In this document: piece after piece, positions 48,365 to 60,780 of the stretch
Position numbering within the stretch: position 1 is the stretch's first letter
Layout of the letters: each line of letters starts with the position of its first letter
Assembly (NCBI GenBank): GCA_009739215.1
Contig: VSJF01000010.1
Span: 434,001 to 498,000 of the forward strand
DNA from: Floccularia luteovirens
Lineage: Eukaryota; Basidiomycota; Agaricomycetes; Agaricales; Squamanitaceae
DNA: 64,000 nucleotides
Reading direction: 5' to 3'
Program-made: the position numbers and the translations under genes
The notes under the pieces: generated by a model
The model's input: the letters and a program-made list of their open reading frames with translations, nothing else
Database searches by the model: none
What the model was told of the DNA's origin: nothing

Positions 48365-49479
48365 ATGTCAGACCTTCCAGCCTTCCAGCCCGCAACCGAG
48401 TTCAAGTATACAACATCCCCAAATCCTGGGTGGAAGTATGGTCAACGCGTGGAAGAGACTCCCCCTGGGAAGAAATGGGTTGAGGAAGGGGAGAAACATG
48501 GCTGGACAACTCTGGATATGGCTGATCTCCACCCAATGTACGAGGGCCGTCATATCCCTTTGGCAGCATGTTCTACTACTCGATGTTTTCAAGGGTTCAG
48601 TATAAGCTTCTTACTGGGAGTATTGCACCACGTCCTGTTGCTTTTGTATCATCCGTTTCCAAAGATGGCGTATACAACTTGGCGCCGTTCAGGTGGGCAT
48701 TTTCAATCATTTGTTGTATCAAGAACTTCTTAAAACTTCTGATAAAGTTGGTTCAACCAGGTAACAGACCACACACCTTAGTTAATGATCTGAATGATCC
48801 AATCCCTATCACAGGTTGCCTCAAACCCTTCCACGATAATGTTTAGCTGCACAACTGCAGTTGCGGGTCGTAACAACTCAATTGGAATGGGCTTTAAAGA
48901 CACTCCCCGTAACATCCAAGACACTAAAGGTTTTACCGTTAATATTATCAGCGAAGTTTTCGTCGAGCAGGCTAACAGTTGTAATGTCAATGCACCACCG
49001 AACGTTAGCGAGTGGGACTTCTGCGGGCTAACCCAAGAGCCAAGTGTTAGTATATATTATTTACCATTAGGTGGATCCGTTCGTGACCTTTCCTTACAGG
49101 TGCATGTAAAGGCTCCTAGAGTTAAAGAAAGTGCATTCAGTATGGAATGCGAGGTCAGTTCCCATATCCAATCCAACTAGTAGTTGCCGTTCTTCTCACA
49201 TTACCTCAGTTCTTGCAAGCCGTTGAAATCATGCACCCGGTCACAAAGCAGCCGGTGACTACGGTTATATTGGGTACAGTGTTGGCCATTCACATCCGCA
49301 AAGACATATACGATCCCGTGAGGAACATTATTGACCCAGGCAAACTTCAAGCAGTTGCTCGAATGGGTGGTAATCTCTACGGCAGAATCAATCAGGGGTA
49401 CTATGTAGAAAGAGCATTGTGGACTGACGACGAACAGCAAATCAAAGGATTGCTTGAGAGTCTCGAGAACAAATTATAG
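48365..49479 (+). CDS. flavin reductase-like (FMN-binding split-barrel) protein
   Basis: Member of the flavin-reductase/flavoprotein-oxygenase split-barrel family (DIM6/NTAB type) that binds FMN and usually reduces it with NAD(P)H. Start at 48365 (MSDLPAFQPATEFKYTTSPN), with an alternative in-frame start at 48242. Exons join as DLHPM/VQYKLLTGSIAPRPVAF, SVSKDGVYNLAPF, then a 13-nt microexon (48748-48760, SWFNQ) and VASNPSTIMFSCTTAVAG. Then KDTPRNIQDTKGFTVNII, SEVFVEQAN, WDFCGLTQEPS, VHVKAPRVKESAFSMECE, GTVLAIHIRKDIYD, LQAVARMGGNLYGRI, end LESLENKL. Five introns, all in phase. About 275 aa. The physiological substrate is unknown; similar fungal proteins are only annotated by domain. Confidence 0.88.
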
Positions 49480-49519
49480 ATAGAGAATAAAGAGAATCAT
49501 CAACTTCATAAATGTGTAT

Positions 49520-51806
49520 TCATAACTTGCTATTTGACCCTGATTTTGCATCAATGATACAAAGTAAAGATCCCTCACTCATGACATTTCCTACCCTAGA
49601 ACCCTTCCCTAACCTCTCTACGTAGCCATTCGTCAAAGCCAGTATGACATTTTCCATCTTCATGACACTGAGAACAGCAAGCGTCTCGCCCTTCCTCACC
49701 CACCGACTACTCAGCTCTGCACCATCCTTCGCAGCGACTAATGTAGAGTGCAGCTCCACAATCTTTCCTGTGATTGGGAATGGTACATGAGATGGGTCGT
49801 TTGGGTCTGCCAGTTCGTATTCTGATGATGAGAAGGCAGTTGCATTTGACTGGGAGAGCGAAAACGCAAAAGGGGACGATGAAAATGTTGTTTGAATAGT
49901 TCCGGAGAGCCTCTCTGGAAATGCATTTTGCGCAATTGAAGAGAGGGTCATAGCGTGCTTGACTGGTTTAACACTTGATGAGGAGCCGCCTGTGGGTGAC
50001 AACTCGACATGGAAAAGAGTCCCAGGCTGCAGGATTAGACTATTTGCACGCCCTGTTGTGGCGTCTGTATCTTTCTGGCTCCTGTCGCCCTCGTGAAGGT
50101 CTTTACTATGTCGTCGGGCCTCCAAAGTGGTTGTACCCAATTCAAGGATTTTATTCAAATTTCGTTCCAGCCACAATGTATCAACCTTTCTTGTGGTCCA
50201 GTCGGAATGTTGAAGAATACCAGCCAACACAGCAATATTCGTTTTCACCTCGCCTCTAAAGACAGTTTCCCGAAGGGCCCGGCGAGCCTTTTGCGTCATT
50301 TCCTCAAATGTACTTCCTTTCACAATGATCTTGGCTAAGAGGGAATCGAAATCTGTCCCAACTGTCCATTCCTGTATAAATCCGTTTGGTCCTGAGGAAA
50401 TCCAGGAATCTATACGTATACCCCGTCCTCCAGGCCACGAAACTTCTCGGTTGCGAATCGAACCTGGGGTGAGCTGGAAGCCACGCAGTGGGTCTTCTGC
50501 AGTAAGACGCAGCTGTACAGCATACCCATTGGGCAGTCCTGGTGAAGCATCTATTGCTACATTCGCAGAGGATGTAAAAAGCCGAAGCTGAAGGCGAACC
50601 AAATCTATTTGCATGACTTCCTCTGTAATCTTTCTTAGACGGCACACAGCTAGATATCCTCAAAGTTGCATACCTGTCACTGTATGCTCTACTTGTATTC
50701 TGGGATTAATCTCCAGGAAGACCCATTTGTTGGTTTCTGAATTCACTAAGAACTCGAAAGTCCCAAGCCCTTTATATTTCAGATGTCTTGCCATTGCAAA
50801 GGAGGCATCGAGCAGAGGTTGGATCGATCTTCTATCAAGTCCGGAAGGTGCTATCTGCTAATGTGATAAATATTGGGGAATATGAATCCTATAACATAAT
50901 CCAACCTCAACAATTTTCTGGAACCTGTCATGATCAGAAGAGTATCTAGAGAATATAGCGGTAAGATTACCTGCGTTGGATACTACATTCTCTTTCCCAA
51001 AAGTGGTTCACCCCTCCTGTCCCATCACCTATGATTTGAACTTCAATATGTTTCCATCCTTCTCCGGTCAAAGCTTTCTCTGTGAAAACCTGTCGCGATG
51101 GACTTTCTCCCAAACACCTAAAGAAGCCCCTTAACAACGCATTCCATAATACACTTGATCCCATACCTTCTGAACGCCTCATCTACGTCGTTTTCCGTTT
51201 CCACAACCCTGATACCCCTTCCACCTCCACCGTCAAGAGCCTTTATCATGATAGGATATGATATTGTCTGGGCAAATTTCTTGACCTCGCTGCTGGAATG
51301 TACTCGAGCTCCCGCAGCTACATTGACTCCCAAAGATGTTGCAAGATTCCTTGACGAAATCTTATCCGAAGATATGGCAAGAGTCTGTTGTGAAGGGCCA
51401 ATAAATATGATCGGGGGGACGGCATTAGACAGCGCGATAGAAAGTGCTGGATTTTCACTTAGAAAGCCATATCCTGGGTGTAGGTGCGTGCATTGAAACC
51501 TATTGGCAGACCATGTATTATACTATATACAATGTACTTAGTAGAATCGACTCACTTCGTGGCAATCCCCACAATCACGTCGATATTCATAAAGTCTTCT
51601 GCGCAATCCAGCTTGGCCACCTCATCCGCGAAAGATGCATGACTAGTGTCATCACTTGTATGTAGAGCAACAGTAGACCAGCCAAGTTCACTTGCGGACC
51701 GGAGGACGCGTATCGCGACTTATAACCAATGATTTGATAGGACACGTCAACAAAACAATAGTAGATACTCACTTTCCCCGCGATTTGCAACAAGAACCTT
51801 GGGCAT
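49520..51806 (-). CDS. biotin carboxylase with C-terminal biotin carrier domain (acyl-CoA carboxylase alpha-type subunit)
   Basis: Carboxylates its own biotin with bicarbonate and ATP. Start [11 protein letters not shown], then [34 protein letters not shown]; the ATP-grasp region [71 protein letters not shown] with [13 protein letters not shown]; the C-terminal biotin-carboxylase part [33 protein letters not shown]. The last about 80 residues are a biotin carrier with [12 protein letters not shown] (biotinylated Lys in MKM). About 640 aa and seven introns, all in phase; no lesions. Upstream codons TVLDLFATTSPSP are open, so an extra 5' exon is possible. Divergent from the carboxyltransferase gene (starts 164 bp apart), so the two probably form one enzyme. 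It is not the four-domain fungal ACC1. Confidence 0.9.
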
Positions 51807-51970
51807 TGGACTCGGGCTCGTAGTCGCAAAGAGATCAAGAACTGTTCTGAGGCAGATTGTAGAACCATGCTGTTACTATAGGGTGGCATGACACAAAACC
51901 CTGGTGACTTCTGATGCCGGATCGGAAAGTTTGAACCTGAACATATGATGACCATTCCCGGGCTACTTCC
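51807..51970. promoter_or_regulatory. bidirectional promoter of the carboxylase pair
   Basis: 164 bp separate the two outward-facing start codons. The short shared spacer suggests coordinated expression; no specific factor site was identified. Confidence 0.6.
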
Positions 51971-54355
51971 ATGCCTTCAGATTCAACAAACGGGAAGGAT
52001 AAAGCAAAAATTTCTGATGATGGGACCAGCTGGAAAGTACGTGTTGTTCGTCCTAGCCAATGTTTCCTTTTCGGACTAGCACTCAAGTACTCATTTCCGA
52101 GATAGGGTCCCTTATCACAGCTACGAGCCCAACAACAGATAATCCGTACTCCCAACCTCAAGGATCCAGGTTATATCAGACAAAAAGCTAATGGGAAGTT
52201 ATGGGTCAGGGAAAGGCTCGCTTTACTTCTCGACCCAGACTCTTTTGTTGAAGTTGGTTCTGTTACTGGGAAACCAGTTGTTAATGAAGAGACAGGGGAA
52301 CTAGTGTCATTTACTCCAGCGTAAGAGATGATTATTCTCGTGTCTATGTCAGAAACTGACGGTTGACGTTGTCTACTTAGGAACGCTGTAACTGGGTGGG
52401 GTAAGGTTCGAGGTCGCAAAGTATTTATGACTGCAGATGACTTCAGTGTGCGGGGTGGGCATGCTGATGGAGGGATCCAAGGCAAAGCACCTTACGGAGA
52501 GGTTCGTATGAGCAACTGCTATATAACCCCACCCTTTCTCTAATAAGTACCTATAGACGTTAGCACGAAGAGCTAGGGTTCCCCTAGTAAGATATCCAGC
52601 GAGACAGATATCTCCATCCTAACTTTACAACTCCTACCAGATTCGTCTTTTAGATGGCTCAAGCGGTGGAGGAAGCGTTGCTACTTGTTAGTTGTCACTC
52701 ACTCACATGCCCCGAAACCGATACTTGACCCTTTACATCCAGACCTAGCTGTTGGGGCTACATACATTCCTGGTCTCGCTGGCCTCGGACAAAGCATGGA
52801 TGCAATGGCTGTTGTGCCCGTAGTATCCACTCTGCTGGGTCCTGTTGTAGGACTCGCAGCAGCCAAGGCTGCTCTCGGACATTTCAGGTAACGGCTTTTA
52901 TCGCCAGAGTCATTTGTCAGCTAAATATCCGTCTGTCATGCTAGTGTCATGGTTAAAGGCTTGAGTCAGGTACGCGTCGTCAAATTAAAATACTGCTTTG
53001 GCTCTGACTGGTATATGGAAGCTTTTCGCAGCGGGGCCTCCAGTCGTTAAGCAGGCTACTTTCGAGGATTTATCCAAAGAAGAGCTTGGTGGATGGGAGA
53101 TACATGCAAGGAATGGTACAGTCGACAATGTAGCTACCTCTGAACTCGACGCTTTTGTGCAAGTTAGGACGTTTCTGTCCTACCTCCCAACCTCAATATT
53201 TGAAATGCCTCCGGTCTTGCCTTCCTCAGACAGGCAGGATCGAAAAGAGGAAGAGCTAATCAGTATTATCCCGCGGCGCAGAACCAGACCTTATAACATC
53301 CGGAAGCTCATCAATCTGATAGTGGATATTAACAGTGCTGGAAAGGATTCAACATCGAGTTTCTTTGAGATTGGTGAAACTTGGGGGTGCTGTATCGTTA
53401 CCGGATTTGCTAGGCTAAATGGGAAACCAGTTGGCGTACTGTCCAGTGACTGTAAAGTAAACGGAGGTTCGCGTTCTCCTTTCATCTGCTAATTCTGAGA
53501 CTAAGGCGGGGATTTATGTTAGGTGCCATTGATGCACTAGGCAGTCAGAAGACTGCTAGGTTTGCCACCCTCTGTAACCATTTCGGGTACAAGTTTTTTT
53601 ATCTCCCGTCTTTACAGGATGCTCACTGATTTCTATCAGTATTCCAATATTGAACCTCGTGGACCAGCCAGGATTCGCTATTGGTATTAATGACTCTTCA
53701 CTGATGTCATGCACAGGTCATAATTCTATGTACAGGCTCAATTGCTGAGAGAACAGCAACTATTCGGCACGGTGCATCTGCTATGTCCGCATTGTATAAC
53801 GCTGCAGTCCCCATCTTCACTGTAATCCTCAGAAGGGCTTTCGGAGTTGCGGGCGGTGCATTTGGTAACCCTGATGATGGTATGGGAAGTCGTGTTGCGT
53901 GGTAAGAAATCCTACCACTATGATTATACCCGCTTTTGCCGCATTAACGTATCCACACGTGTAGGCCATCCGGTGATTGGGGCAGCCTCCCTCTGGAAGG
54001 TGGCATCGAAGCAGCGTACAAGCGGCAGTTAGATGCCGCAGAATCACCTGAAGAGCGCGAGAAATTGATGTCCCAGTTATTGGTCAAATTTGAGGAAGTA
54101 AGAACACCCTTGAAAACAGCGCATAAATTCGGGGTAGAGGAGATTATCGACCCGCGGGATACGAGGCCTTTGGTTTGCGAGGTGAGAAATTGTTGAATAC
54201 GCCTCAAATAACAGCCTACATTGAATAACCTACCGAATAACGTACAGTGGGTTGGCCACGCTTATTCTCACGTTTTGCCACAGCTGTTGGTTTCTAAACA
54301 GAGTGTATACGGTTTAGATGGTAGACCATCAAATGGAAGAGGCTACCATCTTTAG
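51971..54355 (+). CDS. carboxyltransferase subunit (acyl-CoA carboxylase beta-type)
   Basis: Transfers carboxyl from biotin to an acyl-CoA. Start MPSDSTNGKDKAKISDDG, first intron, then IRTPNLKDPGYIRQKANGKL, VRERLALLLDPDSFVEVGSV, DDFSVRGGHADGGIQGK, RLLDGSSGGGSVAT, AVVPVVSTLLGPVVGLAAAK (first crotonase-fold half with oxyanion Gly-Gly), then STSSFFEIGETWGCCIVTGF, SDCKVNGGAIDALGSQKTAR, LNLVDQPGFAIGSIAERT, and FTVILRRAFGVAGGAFGNPD (second half). Ends SNGRGYHL. About 560 aa and about 13 introns, all phase-consistent. It resembles the PccB/AccD-type fold, but the first half lacks the YYPITVKKHLRAQEIA-like block of methylcrotonyl-CoA carboxylase beta. The acyl-CoA substrate cannot be told from the sequence. 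No presequence is obvious. Confidence 0.9.
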
Positions 54356-54423
54356 ACAGGTATTCAACGATACTTCGAAGTTACAATGGCAATTACCAAG
54401 ACTATACACAATGCTACAACGCC

Positions 54424-56667
54424 TTAGTATTGACGACTGGGGAAAATTCTGCGTTCCATGGTTCTAAAGACCCCATAAAGTAGTGCGGCGCTGAAGAAAC
54501 CTGTAAGAACCCCGATGTCACCCGTTCCAGCTTTAGCTATAGGTCCCGTGTACCAAGCTTGTGACATTGAAGGAATTATGATGCCGAATGCTCCCAAAAA
54601 TGCGAATATAGCGGCAACACCAACCGGGAGGTTCTCTGAAGTATTCCAGTCTTCAACCTGGTATCTTGTGAAGTCATTACGACGAAATACGAAGTGCTCT
54701 GTCAACACTATGCCAGCAAAGGCTGCAGCCCAATAACCAATTACACCTGATTCCAAGGACATTTGGTCAGTTCACTCACCATATATCTTCTAAATAAGAC
54801 AAGTGACTCACTTAGGACATCGACAAGTGTAGTGTAAAAGCGAGTTGCACCGACAATGGCAACAGGGATAAGTCTACACAACCATTGAGTCTTCACGGGA
54901 ATATGCATTATTAAAAACTCGCATTCAAACGTACATGGCTTCTGACAAAATGACGAAAATATACCGAGGCACTCTAGCCAGAACAGGTGTGATTGTCATG
55001 AAACTTGTGCCTAGAATAAGCAACAAGCGGCGTATTCGAAAATAGGGAACAAACGTATGACGCAGGGCTTACCAAAGGTATACATTGTCGGCGCGCATGC
55101 GGATGGGATAGATAGGGACACCTACCACTACCAGAAACTTCCCAAAGCCGCCTGCAGGTGACACAATCGCTTCAATGAGACCGCCTACACTCTGGCCATT
55201 GTCAAAACCTGCATTCCACGTTTGCACCCCGGGAGCAGCAGCCGCAAAAGCGGCCCCGAGCATATGCGCTGTGATCTTTTATTTTGAATATAGATAAGCA
55301 CAAATGTAAGATCTGCAATTGAATACTTAGCGAATATAAATGACTCACACTGGAGACAAAGAAACCAAGGTAGGAGTATAAAAATATCCTGACACTGGTA
55401 GATGGCATAACATACGTTTCATTGAAAACAAATTTGTGGAGATGATTAGTTACCTGGATGCTTTGGCGTTGTGGTAAACCCCGTAGTCCGGTGTCATAGT
55501 GCACCAGCTGACCACGCTTGATGCGATAAAAGATGCAAAGGATAGTATCGTAAAAGCGGAAGGGGGTGGATAGGAGGGATAACTCGAAGGGTTCAAGTGT
55601 TTACCACCGATCCCGAGCATGACGATAAACACAATCACATTTGGGATCCAGGCGATGCTTTCATACCTATCAGCGCAGACATGCTACTAGGAATTACTAA
55701 TAATAAGGATTATTTGAAGCACTAACCAGTGTACCACTCTATAACCACAAAATGTCACCTAGGGGTCATCACTCAAACTTAGGGTACTTCTCATCAAATT
55801 GATAGCAGTACATACTATCAGTGATAGTATTCCAATGATAACAATTCCCAGGGTAGCATTTAGGTGTTTCGAGACCGACGCCAAGGTTTGTCCCCCAATT
55901 ATGCAGTTCAAGGTGAGAAACCCCTGCATCGAAATGACATTGAGGATGCTGGGAATAGCAGATCCACGGCGTCTGAGTACAAAATAGCTCAGTTAGAAAT
56001 CTAGGAGTAGCAGGAATTTTCACGGGCCCCGCTTAAGAATTCATGTGATCTCACCCCCAAGAGAATCGGGACTGTACCATCCCACGAGTACCTAATTTTG
56101 GTCCAAACACACCGCTAGGATGGTAGAAATAGTAAATGAATACCGTTATTGCTTTAGCACATTATCAAGATATCCAAATTCGTGACGCACAAATAAGCTG
56201 GTACTGCGCAACTGCTGTGAAACATTAAGATTATGGAATCAGCAAGCCCCAACCCTACCCGAGGTGGGAATGGGAATCATTGATTTTCTCGTTATATTCA
56301 ACGACTAACGTACATGGCATCGACAACGAGTAGGATCACTAAAGAATTTCGCAGACCCAGGGAGAAAAAAGCGGGCCCGGCGGAGCCAGTGCTGAATCCC
56401 AGGATGTTAAAATTAGCGGAAAACCAGACAAAGAACATTTGATATAAACGCTTGTCAACGCGTTGCTCAAGCGGTATTGGTGAAATCCTGTCAACGTTGT
56501 TAGCCATCCCCAGCGGAATCGCGGAAAAGCGTCGGAACAAGAACATACCCGTGCGTTTCGACCCCCCATCGTAATAAAATATTTGATATCCTCTGAAAAA
56601 TGGAAACATTGTTGTCCCTAGGTGAAGTAGGTTCTGGAGAAGCTGTTTTTGATCCTGAAAACGACAT
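54424..56667 (-). CDS. NCS1 purine/cytosine permease (FCY2-like)
   Basis: Twelve-helix plasma membrane symporter of nucleobases or related compounds. The start was found by following the frame back from the first conserved block: MSFSGSKTASPEPTSPRDNN (ATG at 56667), ISNILLRWGVETHG, an intron of about 61 nt, then ISPIPLEQRVDKRLYQMFFV, WFSANFNILGFSTGSAGPAF, GTRGMVQSRFSWG, RRGSAIPSILNVISMQGF, NCIIGGQTLASVSKHL, FCGYRVVHW/YESIAWIPNVI, VVSWCTMTPDYGVYHNAKAS, AHMLGAAFAAAAPGVQTW, APTMYTFG/TSFMTITPVLA, RFYTTLVDVLSVIGYWAAAF, ending RRIFPSRQY. About 540 aa and ten introns. One extra base at 55121-55122 shifts the frame between FLVVV and VSLSIPSACAPT. Substrate specificity within purines/cytosine/vitamin B6 cannot be resolved. 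Confidence 0.9.
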
Positions 56668-57041
56668 CACGGTGGGAAGGAAGATAATTGAACGTTACTA
56701 TCATTCTATTCATTTAGTAGGGAAAATTTTTTTATCAGAAGCGAAAGAAGCGGGCCAAACCGTTGATGCATGGCACGAGCCCCCAAATACGAAAGGCCGA
56801 AGAAGTCGAGGAACCAGTGATTGAACGTAGAACCTCGTGGAAACTTGAGTCATCCGGACAGGTCGTACCCAAACTTGATGATTTGTTTCTAGAAAGATTA
56901 TTGACGGCGATGAAAGGCGAATAACACAATAAGTTAAATATTCAATGTATGATAAAAATACAATGCGATGCCCGAGTCCTCGTGTCAAAAATGCCAAAAA
57001 CATCCATCTATCATGAGACCCTTCCTCAATGCATTACACAT
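56668..57041. other. intergenic
   Basis: Upstream of the permease. Open frames here on both strands overlap the permease first exon or lack motifs; no gene is called. Confidence 0.45.
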
Positions 57042-57515
57042 TTATCTCTGCCGAACTCTTTGAGCGTGATAACGACGAGCTTGTATTGTCAAACGTGAGT
57101 CTGTCATCTTTCGCAGGCGGTCCATAAGGTCCTTCGCCAAGAAGACTGTATCATTTTCCTCCTCGTAACGTGTAAGACGGTCGTCAATGTATTCTAGGAC
57201 ACAAATGTCTGCTGGATGCAATGTCTTTGACTCGACGAATCGAAAGATAGTGATGAATTCATGTCGGAAGATTTTTACGTCGACAGTGGTGAGGGCCGAC
57301 GGGGAAGTGGCATATGAAACTATAATGTGAAAAGAATAAATTTAAGTTTAGACCAATTATGTATGCAAGGGCGTACTTTGAACGAGACAAATTTCGTCTT
57401 TGATACGTGCAAAGGCAAATGAGCCTTGGGAGATGACTGGTGGTAGTAAGGAAACGTGACAAGGATTTTTGTCGTGAGAGAGGTCAATGGCGGTAGTTGG
57501 GTAGTGACAAGACAT
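57042..57515 (-). CDS. small hypothetical protein
   Basis: Two exons. MSCHYPTTAIDLSHDKNPC to EICLVQ, an intron of about 57 nt (GTACGC to TATAG), then ISYATSPSALTTVDVKIFRH and a charged helical end: ADICVLEYIDDRLTRYEEEN, VFLAKDLMDRLRKMTDSRLT, stop at 57042. The intron joins in phase and both exons are open with balanced codons, so a real gene of about 138 aa is likely. I recognise no family. The C-terminal half looks alpha-helical. Confidence 0.55.
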
Positions 57516-60500
57516 TGTGCAGAAAGAGAAGTAAGATTAGATGGAACAAGGTGGGGGAATATTTATATTGCAGGACATGCTCGGACCACGAGGGAAGGAA
57601 TTGCTCAAATCAGGCATTCACGATCCTGAAAGCCCTAAGGCTCCTGGACCTGCTATGTATTAGTACAATTTACTCATACCCGATATATTCTAGATATCTT
57701 TGGATACCATATATCCACGATCAGGAGCTTGTAAAAGGTCAATCATTATTCTCAATACCTGTAATCCGACCGCTTCCATGTAATCACGGTGACCTGCGGT
57801 GATCCCCATAACATCTCCCAGCACATCGTGTTATCCTCATGACCCGGAGTCGGATTTTGACACCAAGCGCCGCTTACCCTCGAATCCCATTGAGCAAATT
57901 GCACCATAAGTCTATTCCTAGTCCGTCAACCGAATATATTGCCTTTGTTTCATTCTATGCCAGCGATATAAAGAAAAGAAAGGGCCTTTGTCCAACCGTA
58001 TTTGTGCGTTTATGAATTCCGATCTAGCGCTTCCTTCCCAGAATAGATAACCCACACCACAATGTTAAAAAATGTGTCATGACTGCCAGCTTGGGGGCCC
58101 AACAAAACGAGTTCGTCTGATAAGAAGTCCATTGAAAACGTCGCTTTTTGACATATGAAGGAGTAAAGGGTTTCACCTGACAACCCGAGCAGAACTACCC
58201 TTTCTACCGAATACATCCAGGAGAGGTTGAAAGCAGTGAGCACAGCAAACTATCATTCTCTTGGCCAGGCACAACCAACACGTGGACATCATTGTAGGTC
58301 TTATCAACTCGTTGTCTCCACAACCTAGAAACACGAGTCGCTTGAATGAGATCCTTTATAGTAGTCTATAGGGCTGCAGTGCATTGTGTTGTACTCATCG
58401 GTTACACATTCAACTGACACAGAAGCCTGCCAACTGCAATCTCACTCTCAAATTCTAGACTTCACTACAGCAACAATCTTCTGTAGAAATGGAAGACATG
58501 CTATAAAGGCTAACGTTAATAAAACAAGTTGATGATTAATCTATTACGATCACGACAAATTTTTTTAACTAATGGTGACAGGAAGATGCAAGCAGTTTGC
58601 TAAAATATTCCCTTCTGGGTGCTTAGAAGATCCATATTGTGGCCGCGAGGGCAGTTAAGGAGGTGAAGAAGCCCTAAAAACGCGCTGCATAAGTTGTCAA
58701 TCTCCCCTATCACGCCGCCTCCTCAATTAGCTCAGCGGGTCAAAACCGCTCACAGTATTAGGACCCCCTGGATAGGTAAAGAATCTTATAGCCTAATGAA
58801 ACCAAATGCCATACCATTAAGTCGGCTCAATGACGATGGGCGTTCTGTTCGTGTTTCAATTAGAAGAAAGTTCAAGACGCCACCGAAAAAAAACGCAAAA
58901 CGTTAAAATTAAGAAAACGTGTTGAGTGCAATTACATCAGTCATCGCCCAGCCTGGTTATCAGAAAGTTCCCTAAGAATATTGATCAGAAGTTTTCAGCA
59001 CAGCAATTTGGTTTCATAATGCCAACAGAATCGAGGTTGTGCCAGAGAAGGAGAAATTCTGTCGAGTACATAATCATCTGGATCGTGAATATGCACAGCA
59101 ATCCAGACCTAGAATTTTTGAAAACGGGTTCAATACTAGACAGCGCCTGGGTAGTGTCTCCATTTCTCCAGAGCCACCGCCACTATACTCTCCATTGAAA
59201 TGGGAAATTTTTTAGAGCACGATCTCGTGCACCACATCGGCGAAGATGCTGGTATGCAAAGAATTGAGGTTAAGCGTTGGCGAGACACATCCGACCACGC
59301 GCGCAGCCCTGTTGGCGACAGGCCACTTTCTCGGCAGGGTGAAGGACTTGCAGTGGGCTGTCTGGGCTTTTACCACTTCAGGTTATGCGTGATCTTCGAA
59401 TTGATTAGATGAAAGGAATTCAAGGAGGTTTTGCAGATCATTTATTTTGGGATATTGATACCCTCCTCTGTGCACCTGCATCTCCAAATCTTAAAGACCA
59501 CGGATATCTGGATGGCAAAAGAATAAATATTGACATCCAGACAGATGACCCATTAGAATATTGCACTAATCTCTCCTGGTTCTCCTGGATTGTAGTACCT
59601 TGATATTAAAGATCTTCTGTCACTTCAAGGCCCGACCGTCAGCTGTCGAGTTGCGAATTAACTGTAGAAATGACGTTTAATAGCTCATAGCCGCCGAAAT
59701 CTACAGGGAGTTAGTTTGTAACTACCACTCCGCTTGCAATTTGAATCACTTACAGCTGTCCAACTGGACCTCTTTCCATACCAAAAAATTCCTCCCCTTG
59801 AAAATTGATCGGATTCCTAAACCAGATCATACATCTTAGGTTTGTGGGGGAGGATTTCATTCGGCACGATGCCAAGGCCATGTTTGGTTAGACATTAGAA
59901 TAAACCGCTTCAGCAAAAGTATGATATGGACCCTGGAACCGTCCAAGTCGCGGTAAACTCGTATAATCCCTCGTGCGCCGTATCGAAGTGAGATTGACAA
60001 GTATTTCCGATTTGACCATGACTTATAAATAAAGTGGATATGACACCAGACCAGAGTCAACCCTCAGAAGTTACTATCCATGGTACACACCATATTCCTC
60101 CATCGCGAGGAAGTTCCGAGCAGTCATATAATTGATAGGCGACAGTACATTAGGTTCTTCACAAACACATTTGTGAGATCACTTCGGTGATCATGATTTT
60201 CGAAGGCTCCACGAAGGAAATAACATGGAAATGGACCTCGACGAAGTTGTTGTTATTCGGGAGAACCAAGTTGAACAAACAAAAAATCAGTTCTTGTTTA
60301 TATTTATCATTGCAACGCCATCAAAAAATATCAGCAGCAACAGAATTCGAACACTTCATCAACTCGTCCCGGTAGTCTTTTTTTTGATTTGCGCAAAATT
60401 ATACGGCACCGAGTCATACACAGATTATAGTAAAGTGAGATAACATCATAATTCCATATCGCTCTTCATATAACTCTATCTGCTAAACAGGCTGCGGTAA

Positions 60501-60780
60501 TCCCCACCTGAAGTTCCACTGTCAATCCTACCTGACTTGGGCTTCGGAGTAGTGGAGGGAGATAGACTTCAACTTCCATAATGTACGACGTCACGATCTT
60601 GTAGCAAGTGGTGACGGTCATCCGTAAAAGTCCCATACATCCATCATCTTTTCGCTTTGTACTATTGAAGATCGAGGAGGGAAGGTATTTTATTATTCAA
60701 AAGTTCTAACCATTCATCTCATATCAGATTCATAAAATTCACTATTTATTGATGGACGACACCCAAATTGACGGGTACAT
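57516..60780. other. gene-poor region, possible coding relics
   Basis: 3.3 kb with a series of short plus-strand open frames between 58694 and 59603 (for example 58926-59198, 59200-59412, 59409-59603) that follow one another but share no motif or clean splice joins. They could be an eroded gene. The rest shows nothing recognisable, and no terminal inverted or direct repeats were found. Confidence 0.4.

Noticed and set aside
56600..56824. 74-aa plus-strand frame beginning METLLSLGEVGSG
   Set aside because: Antisense to the NCS1 permease first exon, whose conserved RWGVETHGI block fixes the minus strand as coding.
58731..58800. tRNA-like start (TTAGCTCAGCGGGT)
   Set aside because: No TTCGA box, anticodon arm or acceptor pairing follows.
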